Origin: Podospora pseudocomata
Taxonomy: Eukaryota; Ascomycota; Sordariomycetes; Sordariales; Podosporaceae
Direction: 5' to 3'
NCBI RefSeq assembly: GCF_035222375.1
Contig: NC_085891.1
Span: 1,302,001 to 1,366,000 of the forward strand
DNA: 64,000 bases
Shown: positions 36,120 through 52,375 of the stretch, piece by piece
How the letters are laid out: each line of letters opens with the position of its first letter
How positions within the stretch are numbered: the stretch's first letter is position 1
Made by a program: the position numbers and the translations under genes
The notes under the pieces: model-generated
What the model saw: only the letters and a program-made list of their open reading frames with translations
Database searches by the model: none
Told to the model about the DNA's origin: nothing

Positions 36120-37700
36120 TTATGCAACCCATAAACTACCAAAAACCTCGCGTACCGCCCCCGCGATCCTCCTCACCATGTCTCTTATTTCTTTGGCAGT
36201 GACATCATACGCCGGCATGACCATGATGACGTCCCCCCTTCCTTGATCATCGGCGCAGCCCTGGGAGGCATAAACCAGGACCTGCCAGTTCTTTAGTGCG
36301 GTTTTGTGCACCCTGCTCGCAATATCGAGTTCTCGCTCAAACGGCTGTTTTGTTGTCTTGTCGGCGATGAACTCTATCCCTACGAACAACCCCCTGCCCC
36401 TTATATCCCCCACGTTTGGGTGCTGGCTTAGCTGTTTCTGCAGTAGGTGGAGGAGCAACCCCCCCTGGGCGGCGACGTTGGAGAGGAGGTTGCGGGATTG
36501 GATTGTGCCTTGGACGGCGAGGCAGGCGGAGGCGACGACGGGGTGGGATTGGTTTGTGTGCCCGTGAGTAAATACTTTATTGTGGGAGGTCAGGAAGTTG
36601 GACAGGGGGGTAGAGATCAAAAGCGCCGAGGCGGGCAGGTAAGAGGCGGAGAAGGATTTTGCTATTGTCATCATGTCGGGGGAGATGTCGGGTTCAGGGA
36701 AGGATTGATACGCGTGGAGATGGTGGGAAGGGGAGGTGGCTGTCCGGCCCATTCCGCACATCACCTCGTCGTAGATCAGGAGGATGCCGTGGGTGTGGCA
36801 GAAAGATTTTATACCGGAGAGGTAACCAGGTAAAGGGGGGACACAGCCGAGGGCAGCGCCGACGATAGGTTCGAGGATTAGGGCTGCGATTGTCGAGGGG
36901 GAGAGGGTGGTGATTAGGGACTCAAGGGAGGTGAGGAGGGAGGAGAGGTATTCTTCCCGGGGGAGGGGGCTGCGGTAGGGGTTGCAGGGGGGAAGGTGGT
37001 GGAAGTTTGTCCGGTTGAGGACTGAGGTGAAGGGTTGTCGCCGGGTGGTGTGTCCTGAGGCGGATAACGACCCTATTGTCGTTCCGTGGTAGGAGTGAGA
37101 GCGGGAGATGATGTTTACCCTCTCCGGTTGACCGTTCCAGGCGTGGTATTCGAGGGCAAATTTTAAGGCGGCTTCGACTGCTTCTGAGCCTGTTGTTTAC
37201 AGAATTAGTATGGGTGGGAAAAGACAAAAAAGAGGGGGAAACTGACCGGAGGACATGAGATACATCTTTCCCATTTTACCGTCGGTGCTTTCACAGAGGA
37301 ACTTTTCAAGTTGGAGCACGGGGTCGACGCGGAAGTGGGCGTAGGAGGCGTATTGGACCGTACTGATCTGGGTGGTGATGGCTTTGATGACGGATTTGTT
37401 GGATTTGCCGTGGCCGAGGCAGGCCACGCCGGCGCCGCCGCAGGCATCGAGAATCTTGGGGCCAGAGACGGGGTAGTAATAGTGGCCTTTGGCTTTTTTG
37501 AGGAGGGGGAGGAGAGTGGGAGTCTGGGTATTGGTGGCATTGTCGTTGTTCTTTTCAGTGGGAAAGGGGTGTGAGAGTTCGGAGGATGAGTCTGACAGGA
37601 GAATGTCGGCTTCAGTTTTACCAAGGGGAGCCTTGGAAGCTGAAGATGGGAGAAGGTGGGAGCGTCTCGAAGAAGACGAAGTGGAGAGTAGTTGACCCAT
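36120..37700 (-). CDS. Class III PLP-dependent aminotransferase
   Basis: Two exons (37700-37247, 37189-36120) encode 507 residues. The intron has a GTCAGT donor and AACAG acceptor and joins LMSSG to SEAVEAALKFA in frame. Family motifs in order are YYYPVSGPKILDACGGAGVACLGHG, here shown as short blocks YYYPVSG and GVACLGHG, then GSEAVEAALK, SYHGTTIGSLSASGH, the PLP-contacting LLIYDEVMCGMGRT and the Schiff-base Lys in MMTIAKSFSASYLPASA (about residue 328), and RGRGLFVGIEF. All are features of the ornithine/GABA/acetylornithine aminotransferase fold type I group. The first ~65 residues are Ser-rich with no clear targeting signal. The substrate cannot be read from sequence; this subgroup in fungi is often called 'aminotransferase class III' without an assigned reaction. 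Confidence 0.9.
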
Positions 37701-40037
37701 TTTTCTTGTTTTATTTCAGTAGATGTGTATGTTTCGAAGTGATGCTGTCTAACTTGAGAGATCTCTCGGTGGTTCAAGCCGGCAGTCTTATATGTTGATA
37801 TCTTTCCTGTCTCTATGTCATACCACTAACATCTCCAACTCCCCTAACTAATCTCCCGTCACAGCTCACAATATCATCAAGTCCGCTTCCGACAAACGAA
37901 CCTCCATGACGGGTATCACCCACCACTATTCCCCTCGAGTCTGATCCTGTAACCATATCCACCCGAGCTCCTTTCCCGCAACCTCTGCAGCTCGCCTTCT
38001 CCTGGTTTTCTCTCACCCAAAGCCATAACAGGACCCGGCCTCCCGTCCGCCAATAATTTTCCACTTCATGACAGCACCCGTCACGAGTTCCCTGCATATG
38101 TCACTCCCCCCCTACGGTTTACCCCGGGGCAGGAGGAGACAGGCGGGAAACCCCTCCGATGCAGGTCGCATATGTCAATGTCATGCCTTCTCTGGCTGCC
38201 AACACAACCCAGTCTCTGCATGTGTAACAAGTTCCCGGTCATGCCACGGCTCTCGCTGCCCAACATCGTCTTGTCAGCGCCGTAGCACCTCAAAAACACG
38301 AGTCGGGCTAGGTATGTAAGGGTGGCAATGATGCGAGCCTACATGCAGCCGGTGAAGGTGGTACAGCTAGGACCGGCGCAATCTCAGTTCTTGCCGGCCA
38401 AGGAGAGTCCTGCCGTTGTTGGCACGACATATCGGCAGATTTTCATAGACCAGGGACGCTCCATGCCGAATGCCGGGGTCTAATCCCTCTTGGTTTACCG
38501 AAGCACCAAAACATCCTGACTTTGTGGCTGCCCTCCCCGAACATCGCTTCTTTGACAGAAACATGAACAAGACACCCGGGCGGGTAGTCACATACCCGGT
38601 CTCTTATTTTGCTCAGCAGTTGGCCATGTGGCCAGCTATGATATGGTCCCGAATAACTAAACGGCAAACGGGTTGTTCGGGAAGCAACCCGGCAGCATGC
38701 GTCATTCTTTTCGGAACGAGAGGGGGTGTGTGCTAGGGTGCCAGACTGTTGGGTCGCCTATACTTTATGCTTTCGCGTGCCGGATCGAAATGCGGAGGGG
38801 GAAATGTGAGAAGTGACGGAGGCAAGGTACAACGTCTGCCGTTTATCGGATGAGAGAATGTTGTGCATGAGAAGTGGAGGGGGCATGTGATGTTTGTTTT
38901 GGAGCATTTTAGCTTGTACTCTAGAACCCAATCCGGGACGGCTGATGAGCTGATGATTGGAAGGAAGCATTGCCGGATGGAAATCGACAGCCACTACCTT
39001 GACCGAGGGAGCAACGTCGGCTTTGTGCCTGCCTGCCTGCCTGACGGCTTGAGACGGAACTAACCGAAAGGCATGTAGCCGGCCCTCAAGCTTTCCTCCA
39101 GGGCTCGACTTAGGGATCATGAATTTTCTCCCATCATCGAGGGCTCACGGTTCAAAGTCGGTTTGCAACAAGATCAACTACATCCCCTATCCGAATGACA
39201 TCAACCAGCCTCTTTGTATTCAACACAACGCAACCACTCATCACCCATACCCGACACACGTCAAGGTCATGTCATGCCATATCCTGCCTCTGCCCGGCCC
39301 GTCTTTACACACTCACGCTCTGGACTAACTTTGAACCCTCCCATCGTAACCGGAGTCGTACATACCTTAGCTCTCCATTAGCCCCTCCCTCGGGCCGCAT
39401 ACTCCAACCCAATATCCCGGCCCGAGCATCCTCACCGGGAAAGCAGGTTATCACTCAACCAGGACAGACAACATCTGTTTAACAGCCTGACCATGGCGGC
39501 CGCACCAGAGATCTACCACCCCACCAACCTGCATGGCAAACCCTCCGAAATGTACATAATCACTTGCAACCGTATCCGTCTCATTCCGTTGGCCAGTTCT
39601 CTCCGAAAGGGTAGTTGCCCGCCCCAGCTGGACAGGGTTCGGAGAGTCTCGAGCTTGCTATGAATCTCACCTCCCAAGATCTGACTAAGGCAAGCAGGCA
39701 ATGACACTCGTGCTGACAGAGGTTGCCATTTTTGGGTTGCCTCATGACGCGGTAAAGGAGTCAAATACATATACATAGTCTTGTCCGTCTTGTCACACTC
39801 TCCTTCCGTCGCTTCATTCTTCCCGACATCTCCCCGGCAATTGTTTTTGAAAAAAAAACGGGTCAAGATAAATTCTCCATACAAAAAAATATATATACGT
39901 TTCCTTCCAAAGATCGAAAGTTAATTGAGGGAAAAAAAAAAAGAAAAGCGGGTATCTATCTTTATTTCTTTCCTCCCAAAATCCCATATGCCTAAATACC
40001 ACTTTATATACCTTTCACTCCCACCAAATATGTTCAC
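37701..40037. other. Intergenic, 2.3 kb, no supported gene
   Basis: This covers the promoter side of the aminotransferase gene and the 3' flank of the Zn2Cys6 gene. Short ORFs are present without domains or splice support. A T-rich/A-rich segment near 39850-39955 is close to the transcription factor 3' end. Confidence 0.5.
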
Positions 40038-42744
40038 TCAACAAACCACACTCTCAGTCAAAACATCCCACTCCCCATCCAACCCCCCCAACTTCCTAAA
40101 CATCATCACCCAACTGCTCCCATCCTCCTTCTCCGGCCCGAGTATGCTCTCCCTAACCCTATACCTCTCAGGCACATCATACGGCGCATCCCCGCTCCTC
40201 CAAAACTGCATCCCCCCATTGTTATTATTACCCCCTCCCATACCCCCCATCCCACCACCACCACCCATATTCCCCATACCCCCAATTCCCCCCATCCCCC
40301 CATATCCTCCTCCTCCTCCCCCACCACCACCCAAAACAAAGTCCATCCCATACCCATTATTCTGATACGGCAGTTGGTAACCCCCAAAAGAATCAATAGC
40401 ACTCAGCTCCGGCGACCCCTCACTCCCCACACTCGGACTCCCCACGCTCTGGCTCTGCCGCGAAAGGATATGCCCAAAAGGGGAATCATCCCTCGGAGTA
40501 GGCGGCTCAAGTGCAATCCCGGGAGCAACATTAGCACCAGTCGAACCCCCCCAGCTCGAAACCTGAGAATGCGTCGGCTGTGACCCCCCAGGAGCAGGGT
40601 TAGTGCTCCCTTTCCCAGCACCCCCAACAAATATCGTCTGCGAAGACCCCAAATCGTCAAGTGACGAAGCAATCGACGGCGCCACACTAAACGAGTGCGC
40701 AGACGACACCTCCGCCGCCGTGCTCGCATCAAACAGAAGCGACGGATCAATAGGCATATGATGCTGCTGCTGCTGCTGCTGCTGCTGCCCGGTGGCCATC
40801 CCACCATACTCGACCGAAACAGCAGTCGCACTGCTCGACATCGGCCTGTTATTACCGACAGGAATCGAATCAAACAACCCAAACCCCTGCTGCTGCTGCT
40901 GTTGTTGTTGTTGTTGTTGTTGCCCTGGATGATGATGCCCCCCAACAAGAAACCCATCCGGAAAAGGCACCCCCTCCAACCCCCCACCACCCCAGGCATC
41001 TCCCGGACCAAACTGATATGGAAAATGCTGCTGCATACTCCCACCCCCGACCGCCCCCGGCGGCGAAACCGACCTCTCCCCCCTGCTTCTCAAATGCTTC
41101 TCCTCCAACTTCATGGTGTGCTCCGCAATAGTAGCCATCACATTCGCCCTCCACAAGTTCTCCCTCCGTCCCGGGTTCCGCCTCAGCAACTCCAGCGCCG
41201 CCCTCCTGATCATGGGGTGTCTGCACTTGGCCGCCACAAAATACAACGGCGCAATCACATGCATCTCAAACGTAAACATGGCCGATAACCTCCTCGTATC
41301 AGGCCCACCACTCGGCCCCTTTGGCCCCTGCCCCTGCGGCGACAGCAGCGTGTTGATAAACTCCGACGCCAGAGGAATGATGGCAGAAAAAGTATCGACA
41401 TAGTCGTCAAAAACCGTCTCGTGCCGGCTGAGGGCGGTGGAAACCCATATAAACGTCGTGTGAACGTGGACTTGGATCAGGGCGATGGAGCCGGGCGGTG
41501 CTTCCTTGGCCTTTGTCGACCGGTACAGCGAAAAGGCGACGTTGAACTTGGCGAGCTTGCGGAGGAGGACGTCCTGCTCCAGCTCAAACGCCCGCATGTC
41601 CTCCTCGGGCACCTTGCTGATCTTGGCGGCGTGCGACTTTTTGGCGAACCTCAGGCACTGGTCCATAAAGTCGTACAGCGCGTACCGGACCTCGTCGATG
41701 GTCTTGAACACCATGGGGACTTCGGTCAGGGTTTTCAGCGGTTCCGGGATGGCGGTTGGCGCGCAGCCCAGCATCAACGAGGTGAGAGACATGCGTGTGT
41801 ACATTGGCACGAGATGCTGCTTGATGAGATCGATCTCGGGGCTTCTTCCTGTAACTCTCGGCCCTAGTTGTGAGAGGATCTGCCGTCCTTGCTCGAGGTG
41901 GATGAGCGACTCCTTGTCTTTGCTCTGCATGAGTTCGATACAGACAAACAGCACGCAGGTGAGTAATGGTACTAGTGGCCGGGCGTTAACCGTCCTCATT
42001 TGTTCGAGCAGGCAGGCGATGGCGCGGTTGTACTGAAACAGGGCAAACGAGCTTCGGTTCTCACTGTCGTTGTTGTGAAGCAGTTGAGGCATCATGGCGG
42101 CCTGCACCATCCCCTCGTGTAAACTGCTGACAGCAAGGACGGCGTGCCTCACTGCTGGTTCCGTCTGGCAGATCTGAAGAACCAGCACTCGAAAGAAGGC
42201 GCCGTCGTGGTCGGCGGCGAGACATGGCGCTGTTACGTGCTGGAAGAAGTGAAAGGCCCTCTTCTCGTCCCCGGTAGCCCATTCGAAGAGCGTGGCCAAC
42301 GGAGCATGAGGCTCTCCCGCAGCATTTTGCCCCAGACCACCGGACCGGCGCCGGCGTTGTGATATAGCTTTGGCGTCGAGGTAACCGTCACATCTCCTCC
42401 CTGTTTTGGTGCACCGCATGCAGAATGGCTTTTCTTCGTCGCATTTGACCTTACGAATTCTACCCGCAGACGGACGAGGCGAGTCCGAGGTTAGCTTGTG
42501 TTGACGGAGCGAGGAGGGCCAGGCAGGGGAAGGGTGGTTGGTGGTGGGCAAGGAAGGGCTCGCGCGGCTATGACAGCCAGTTGCGGGTGGATGCAGGACA
42601 ACGTCGTCAAGAAAGGAAAAAAAAAAACCCTCGCACTTACTTGCATGTTATACAACCCGTCCTGACTTTCTTGGACCCTTTCCTCCCAGATCTGATCAGC
42701 TGTGACGATGAAGGCGGGGACATCGAGTCCGAGTTGTGAGCCAT
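40038..42744 (-). CDS. Zn(II)2Cys6 fungal transcription factor
   Basis: Two exons (42744-42641, 42459-40038) encode 841 residues. The 181-nt intron splits the zinc cluster. Exon 1 supplies GCITCK and exon 2 supplies IRKVKCDEEKPFCMRC, so the six cysteines at 31, 34, 41, 48, 51 and 58 form a complete CX2CX6CX6CX2CX6C binuclear cluster. The fungal-specific transcription factor domain (PF11951-like) begins near LATLFEWATGDEKRAFHFF and includes AVLAVSSLHEG. The C-terminal third is low complexity: two polyGln tracts from CTG/TTG runs (about 40765-40790 and 40886-40922) and a long Gly/Met/Asn stretch. This is a typical activation region. It should bind CGG-type sites in the nucleus. Target genes cannot be inferred, as no cluster surrounds it. 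An ORF starting at 43027 overlaps the start codon in another frame. Confidence 0.9.
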
Positions 42745-45700
42745 TTTGTTTTATCGCTCTTGTGTGTCGCCCCAGTTGTTGTCTCTTCTTTGTTACTACT
42801 TCGGGTAATCCTGCTTCCCTAGCCTCCTCTATCCTCTTCGCTATTATCCTGGGCGTGTAAGTGTGTTCGTCCGTCCGGGTGGGCAGCTGGTCGTAGCACA
42901 AAAGCAAGTTCGTCCGAGAAATGGACCTTTGCCAGAAACAGAAGCAGCAACGAGAGTGGTCGAGCTCTTGGATATAAGTGCCAACGGCGAGCACACCCCC
43001 CCTTGCCAGAGCTTGGGGAGGAACCACCCTGATGGGTGAGCGGTGGGCCGACTACCTAGAAGGAACCAACCACGCGCGGTTCTTTTTAGCAGGACTCAAG
43101 GATCTCATCAGCTGCTTGCTTGTAACTTGTTGTAGTGCTTCGCCTGTCTGTGTCCCGCACACGAAAGACAAGAAGCGCTGCTCCGCCGCCGGGTGTACAC
43201 AGCATACGTGGAGAGTGGAGGGGAAGGGGGAGGGGGAGGGGGGAGAGAGGGTGGGGAGCACGGGGCTCGCAGTGGTCCAAGGTACGTAGGGAGACGGGCC
43301 CCGCGGGTAGGTCGCTGGGTACAGCAGGTACCCTGCCAAAGCAGGGGGGCCAGATATCGAAGGCCAGGGAGTGTTGTATGGAAGCTACTTGGAAACCAGA
43401 ACTCTACGCGCCCAGTACAGCGGTGCCAGAGAGGCACCTAACCCTAGAATGGGTGCCTTACAGGTACCTCGTAGGCGGTGCCCCATAAATGCGCCGCAGA
43501 GTAGCAGCGGCCAAGAGCTGGGCCGGCCAGGCATGGGTTGAATGGAAAGGTTACTTGCGGGCATGCAGCAAGTTTATCCCCGATACTTAGTCGGCTATAC
43601 GCCCGGTGGAAGGTAGGAAAGTGGTGGTAGAGTCAAGGAACCTAGCGGTAAACAGAGAGAAGTACTCAGCCATTCCTACCTAGTAGGAAGCTGTCACAAC
43701 TGATAGATGACTGGGCGGATCTTCCCATTGCTGGAATCTCCTTCCAGGCTGGTGGGCGGCCGAGACATTCCAACGTCAAAGGGCGGGAACGGGGAATAAA
43801 GCCAGCGTCATGAAGATGGGACACGCAGCAGCGTAGTTCAAGGACCCGGTACCTGTCTGTGGCTTGTGGTTGCCGCACGCCAAGTGCCGTGAGCTCGACA
43901 GAGAGTGAGAAGCGTGCTCTGGGAAAAGCTAGTGTCGAAGCATCGTGAGATGTTGTGCAACCCAGGAGGGGAAAGGAACGTTGCACAAACTGCGCTTATC
44001 TGCTCAGACATCCCATCATGACTGGCCAGTTCGCTCGTGGCAACGAGCAATAAGAAGAAATCCGGCATCGATCAACCCTAGCTCTGCGCGGTTCTGACAT
44101 TTCATGCACCTCTTCACACCCACCGCCGCGGTTAAGAAAGGCGCCATTCTCTATCTCCCGTCGTACACGGCGGAAACATGAGAAGGCCGGGCGAGCCACG
44201 GTACTAAAGGGGAAGAAGAGGGGAAAGCTAGAGACCATATATCGCAGGGCCAGGGTCCCATACACGACGCCGTCAGTGTTCCATCGGACCCGAACCGTGT
44301 GAAGCCTGTTTAGGGTCTGAACCAGACGAACTGGCTCTTCTAGACGGTCACGGAAGCACTTGATTCGAAATTGAAACGACAACGCCCCCGTAAATGGGCC
44401 ACACTCGGTGGCATCGGTGCTAGCGCTACCCAATCGAGCCCTCTGACCCGCGATCCTTCTCGCCAAGCATACTGCACAGTAGGGAGTGTTTCCTCGACTT
44501 TTGTGCTGTGTCTGATTTCTCAGCCCTGTGGCGTGTGGGGTCGGTCATAGCTGTGGAGAGACAGACGTTAGACAGCATGGAGGGGGGGAAGGTGGGGTAA
44601 AACTGCGAGGGCAACTGGGGGAAGAGAAGGGATTGCCACGATGACTGCATGACTAACGGATGAACAAGCTACAAAAGTTGCCGCGTAAGGCTCCGAGGGG
44701 CCTAATGGCTGGTCGCAGTATCGAGAACTGAGCTGATAGAGAATCCGTATCTGGAAGTATATCGCGCCGACGTTACTTCGCCCTAGGCGGTACAACTGAT
44801 CGTCAGTCAAGCCACTACAAACCAAGACACTTTACTAGGAATGTTTCCTCTCGCTGAAAGATTCTTTAGGAAACTAGTAGGTCCTTCGTAGTGGCCTTTA
44901 GCACTCGCATATCTGGGCCATCTCAACTCAAGCCCACCCAAATCACTAATGATCCTTCGGGTGGTGCTGTGTGACGGCCCCGGGACCGTACGTATTGGCC
45001 GCCGCGGGGCCCGTGATCCAAGGGGACGGCACAGCAACTCTTCCTTGAAACTCTTCTCCTGTCCATGTATCATGAAATGAAAACATATGAGGCGAGGATA
45101 CCTCGTGCAGGCGGGTGCAGTGGAACAACAAGTCGGCCGGGCTCCAATGGGTGTGCTGCTGCTGCCTACGGCACATTTATGACGGTGTATCCCACCCGCG
45201 ATAACTTTCTCAGCCACAGACTGCAAGGTTCTTCGGCAAGTCGTCCGCTGCATGGAGTTAGTGAGGTTGCAGAGAATTAACCTTGAATGGATGTCCCCGC
45301 GTGTTGTCCAATCAACGTCGTTGGTGCGTATAGCTCCCTGGTAGAGCTCCCTGTCATAGTTGTTGTTAATATCTCTACTGCACTTTGATAAATAATCCGA
45401 AACGTTTACAACAACGTCACCTAACTCAACCGTCAACGCTGTTCCGCCGTCTCGCCGGGTTTTTAATTTCCGTGCTGCTCCCGGTCTTCACTTAACCTTA
45501 TTCTCTCGGTCAACGAATTCGGGGAATGGGACTGTCCGATTCTTGCCGTTCCTTTCTGATCGATGTTTTGTCAGCACACAGCCATCTTCGACACCGCTCT
45601 TCTGCCCGCCTACCGTCTCAGCCCATGACATCGAGTGAGCCAAGCGATCCGTGAGGCAGTTAATTAATGTGTGACGTCGATGGCAGAGAGGGTCTTGTTC

Positions 45701-48602
45701 GTATTCTTGCATCTGGGGACGCGGCCATCGTTTCCTGGTGCATCCTCACAAGGTCGAAGAAATGCCTGGAACCGGTTTCTGTCCGTAAGGCATTCTCCAA
45801 AACGAAGAGAATACCAAAACAGAACACAGGGCTTGGGGTCCGGGCCAAGGATAACTGTTTTTGTACATGTAGGCCAAAACGATATCGCGGCGCTTGTTTG
45901 ACCGAAGGTCAGTGTGGTAACCATGGCCTGAGCTGATTGGGTCCCTCGGACTTTAGACATCGGACTCGAGTGTGGATACCACATAGCATCAGGTCCCAAG
46001 CGATGGCACGGAGTACCCAACAACCCTGCCTGCTTTGAGGCACATTGCCAATGGAGCGTCTCTTGATTTCGGGAACTTTGAGATTTGTTTTGCCACAATT
46101 TCACCTACTGAATGATGGCACAGGCTTGTCTCCTTCCTGAATTATGAGCCTGGAGGGGATAAGGGTCAATTCTGTAATTAATTGTCAGCATGCCATAACA
46201 ATCCTTGTGAAAAGGGCATTGTCCAATCGATCAAAGACAGGATATCTGGCACACACTCAGCTTGATGAGGCGTCATGTAATGCCTTGCTAATTAGTGTAA
46301 TGTTGAATCCCCTTCCAGTTGCTTGTTTTGTTTCTGGGGACAGGTGTCAGATGGAACATGTGTCGATGCAAATCTCCGAAAGACCACAGCTATGCAGCAA
46401 AGATCTGACCTGACAGAAAGCCTCAGAAGCTTGTTCTCAGTTCAGACCCTTTAGGCCCGGCAGGATGGGAAGGGCGGCTATGCTGCGGGAAGCTTAAGCG
46501 GCCGTGTAACCGGTTACCAGCCAGGAGCTGCTCCTCCCCCACACACAACTACCAACAAGCTCCCGCACCCATCTCCTGTACCACAGGCACCGAAGAGATC
46601 TTAGACCCTGCTTTTCTGCAGCCCTGGCTCCTTGCGGGGCGAGGTTTTCAGGCAGACATGGCGGCCATGTTAGCCAAACTCCTTCAGACCGCCAAGTGAG
46701 GCGTAAATGTTTTGGTGAACGGTGAGCACAGCCACCTTCCCAAGGACTCAATCTTTCTGAGAGGGTCCTCGTTCTTCTGATGATTTTCTCGATCTTGAGG
46801 GTGAAGAGATGTTTGTGATTTGCGGAGCATGGGGAAGGAATGTACGTGCTTTTGCCTGGCATCCCCTCACGACGAGAGCCGACTGTCCTGACAGATGTCC
46901 AAGGTAAATGGCTGACGAAGAGGGTCCAGACTGTTGGGCAGTGTAATGGGAATGTGTACATCAATGAGCAGATGCTTGTCGAGGATTGCTGGCAGAATGG
47001 CATGTCGTCCTGAACCTAAATCTAAACTTGAGAGTGAGCCTTGGTCGACAGCCTGGCTTGGGGGAGGCGGTGAGTATGACACCAAGAGCATTGGTCGCAC
47101 ACCGAGTTTCCAGCTCGAACACTTTTCCGAGGTTTGGGGAATTGCCCCAAGACATGACTGTTGATAGATGTGTCAACCAGTTCGAGCGTTGATCCCCGGC
47201 GAGTAATTCTGTGGACAGTCATCAGCAGCATGAAGAGAGAACCTGAGTGTTGAGTCGTCTCCTTGTCAGGTGGTGGTGTCCCTCGAACGACAAACGTTCT
47301 CGACAGGCCATTGCTAGTCAATCTACCTTGGAGATTTCTAAATCCTTCCCGGAAGGGCTCCTCGTGGTGCTGCATCTCTTTTGCCTATTCTAGGATACTA
47401 GTGAAGACTGAGCTTATTGTCGCAAGTAAGTTGAATGGATGCTGAGCGCTCTGTGGGTGGTGAGTCCTTAGACAATTTCGAATGTTTTCCTTGTCCCACG
47501 ACCATGGCAATGAAAGCGTTGAATTCTCAGCATAGACATAGGATAGGGCCTCAGTGTGTCTTGGCGGTCGGTCCGTGTCATTCCGGCAGTTGGCTGCCCG
47601 TCCCGAGCTGGGATTCAGCAGATCCCGATTCTCAATGACACTCCGCCGGCCGAATGCCAGGGTAAAGGTGCCAAGGCCGGGGCCGAATGTGGGGTAAACC
47701 GTCTTGGCTGCCGTAGACACTGAATCGGCCAAGCATGCTTTCTGATGATGATGGTTAGGATGAACATCATGTTTGAGGACAACCAGCTCCTCCGGTGAAG
47801 AGGCAAACTCAGCTGAAGACTCTCAAGAGATCCGTTTTCAGCTCTTGGTCGTACATGTACACAGGTACTGAGCTGTCGGTATATACGTCTCGGTGATGGA
47901 ATGCTGGAGTTGGGCTGCATGAGGAAACAAGACACCCCAGCCAAGTGGCAACGCGGGGCAGGCTCTGCGATGGTCATGGCGTAGCCTCGTAACTGGAAAG
48001 TGAATACAAAATTCACCCACAGCCAAAAGCCACCTCACACAAAACAAGGAGCGGAGAATGAAAACAAAGAAAGCCTTGTGAAGGTGAATTAGGTCAGCAT
48101 TGCTGAGTGAATGGAGGGGCGGTGTGGAAACTGTTCGAAGGTTCACCTCGAGAGAGGAGAGCGCAGCAACAGCTGGAAAAGGTAGGGAGCTCGGGCCACC
48201 TGGTAGTGATAACGAGCGATAAGCGGTGCCTGACCTGTCCTCAGTGCTCTTGCTGGGCAAAAACGCACGGACATTTGCCGCCTGGCAGTGGCAGGACCCG
48301 CACTCGTCATCCGAGTGGCCGCCTAGAGATCGCCTCTGGAACCTGGCCAACCTTACCAAACCAAACTCACCTGCAACGAAAGCCAGAGCTGGAGGTGTCT
48401 TTAACTTTCCATCTCATCACCAACTCAAATTTCATTTTTTGCAGATAAAAACTCTGCCATCGTTTCCGCTGGAGAGGCCCCCCATCTCCCAGAAACAACT
48501 CCCATTATCAACAACCCCGCCGACGACCGACTTCGTTTCCCCCTCCTCTCCGACCCATTATCAACGAGTCTCCCACTTGACATCATCACAAATACCGACA
48601 AG
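42745..48602. other. Large gene-poor interval, 5.9 kb
   Basis: Divergent promoters of the Zn2Cys6 regulator (-) and CDC48 (+) lie at its ends. ORFs of 60-209 codons occur on both strands. None has a recognised domain or an ATG-initiated model with splice support. The longest, 44807-45436 (-), has no ATG at its start. Base composition is not strikingly AT-rich, so it does not look like a heavily RIPed transposon graveyard. The 300-400 bp before 48603 is CDC48 leader. Confidence 0.5.
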
Positions 48603-51294
<2,692 letters not shown>

Positions 51295-52375
51295 ACGTAT
51301 CAGCCATGACCTACGAGTTTGGCAAAAAAAAAAGATCCGCAGCCCATGTATTCTAGTTTACTCCAGCATTACGCTGTCTAGCAGTTTGCACAATCGGTCG
51401 GGGAGTTCTTTAGGCAAATGGGGTTTACAGCGGTGTACTTGGGCGGTCAGTTATTTCGATTGGCCTAACAGCGGAGCTATTATTCGGTAGCAAGTTTGCC
51501 CCCAGTCTTGAGGCTCATGGTTTTTGAGACTGGGCAGTGTGGACTTTCTGCGTAGTTGTGGGCGGGCGCGATGAGGCAAAGAGTTTCATAGTTGCTAGAG
51601 GCGCTGGTTATTACGATGGGCGTCTAATGATTTATTTATGATGGCCGTTTTTAATGGCAAACAATCAAGACTATAGATTGCACACTGTTTACTGTGTGTT
51701 TTGGTGATTGCTTCCTGTGATGATATGCTTCCAACTTGGATAACCTTTCTTTAAAGGTGTAGGGCCTTGAGGATATTTGGTCTGTTTTTGAAATCCTAGG
51801 CAATTGGCCGGTGAACGTTCAGTCCCATTTGCTTTCGGGGGGGTTTAGATTCGTGATGAAGACTTGATCAAAAACGAGATACGTCCTGGTGTACTATGCC
51901 AACAACACGGAAGAGAGAAACGGGGATGAAGAAAAGGAAAAAACCCATGGTATTAACGCCCCCGCTGATGGTGCCAATTTGTGTGTGTTCTTGGTGTGAT
52001 ATATCTATATATACACAAGTGTTGTGTGCATAAAAACCAATATTTCCCCCTTGCCCCCAACTCGCTTTCCCATTATCAACTGTGTAAGGCCTACCCTACT
52101 GCTTATCGTTCGCTTGGTTGTGGGCGCCCTGACATATTATAATGCATCCCCTAAACTCTTCCTTTCGCTCTGGAAGAAAAAAACACAAACCAAAACCTCG
52201 TGGTGATTCCTCCCCCGCTGATATATCCATATCCACACACTCTTGTCACCCATCCCTATTAGACTCGTTCCTCATTCCCCAGATTCAGCTGATTCACGAA
52301 CTGGCCGACTCTCCCCCTCCGTCTCCAAAACCCATGCCATTGCCACGATCCCGGAGTCAGAATCACCCACCGAGA
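51295..52375. other. Convergent 3' region downstream of CDC48
   Basis: About 1.1 kb of AT-richer DNA between CDC48 (+) and the acidic protein gene (-), which converge. No gene or repeat is supported. Confidence 0.5.

Noticed and set aside
46494-47003. 169-codon minus-strand ORF in the gene-poor interval
   Set aside because: Composition is Trp/Arg/Ser-rich like random translation and no family pattern is visible.
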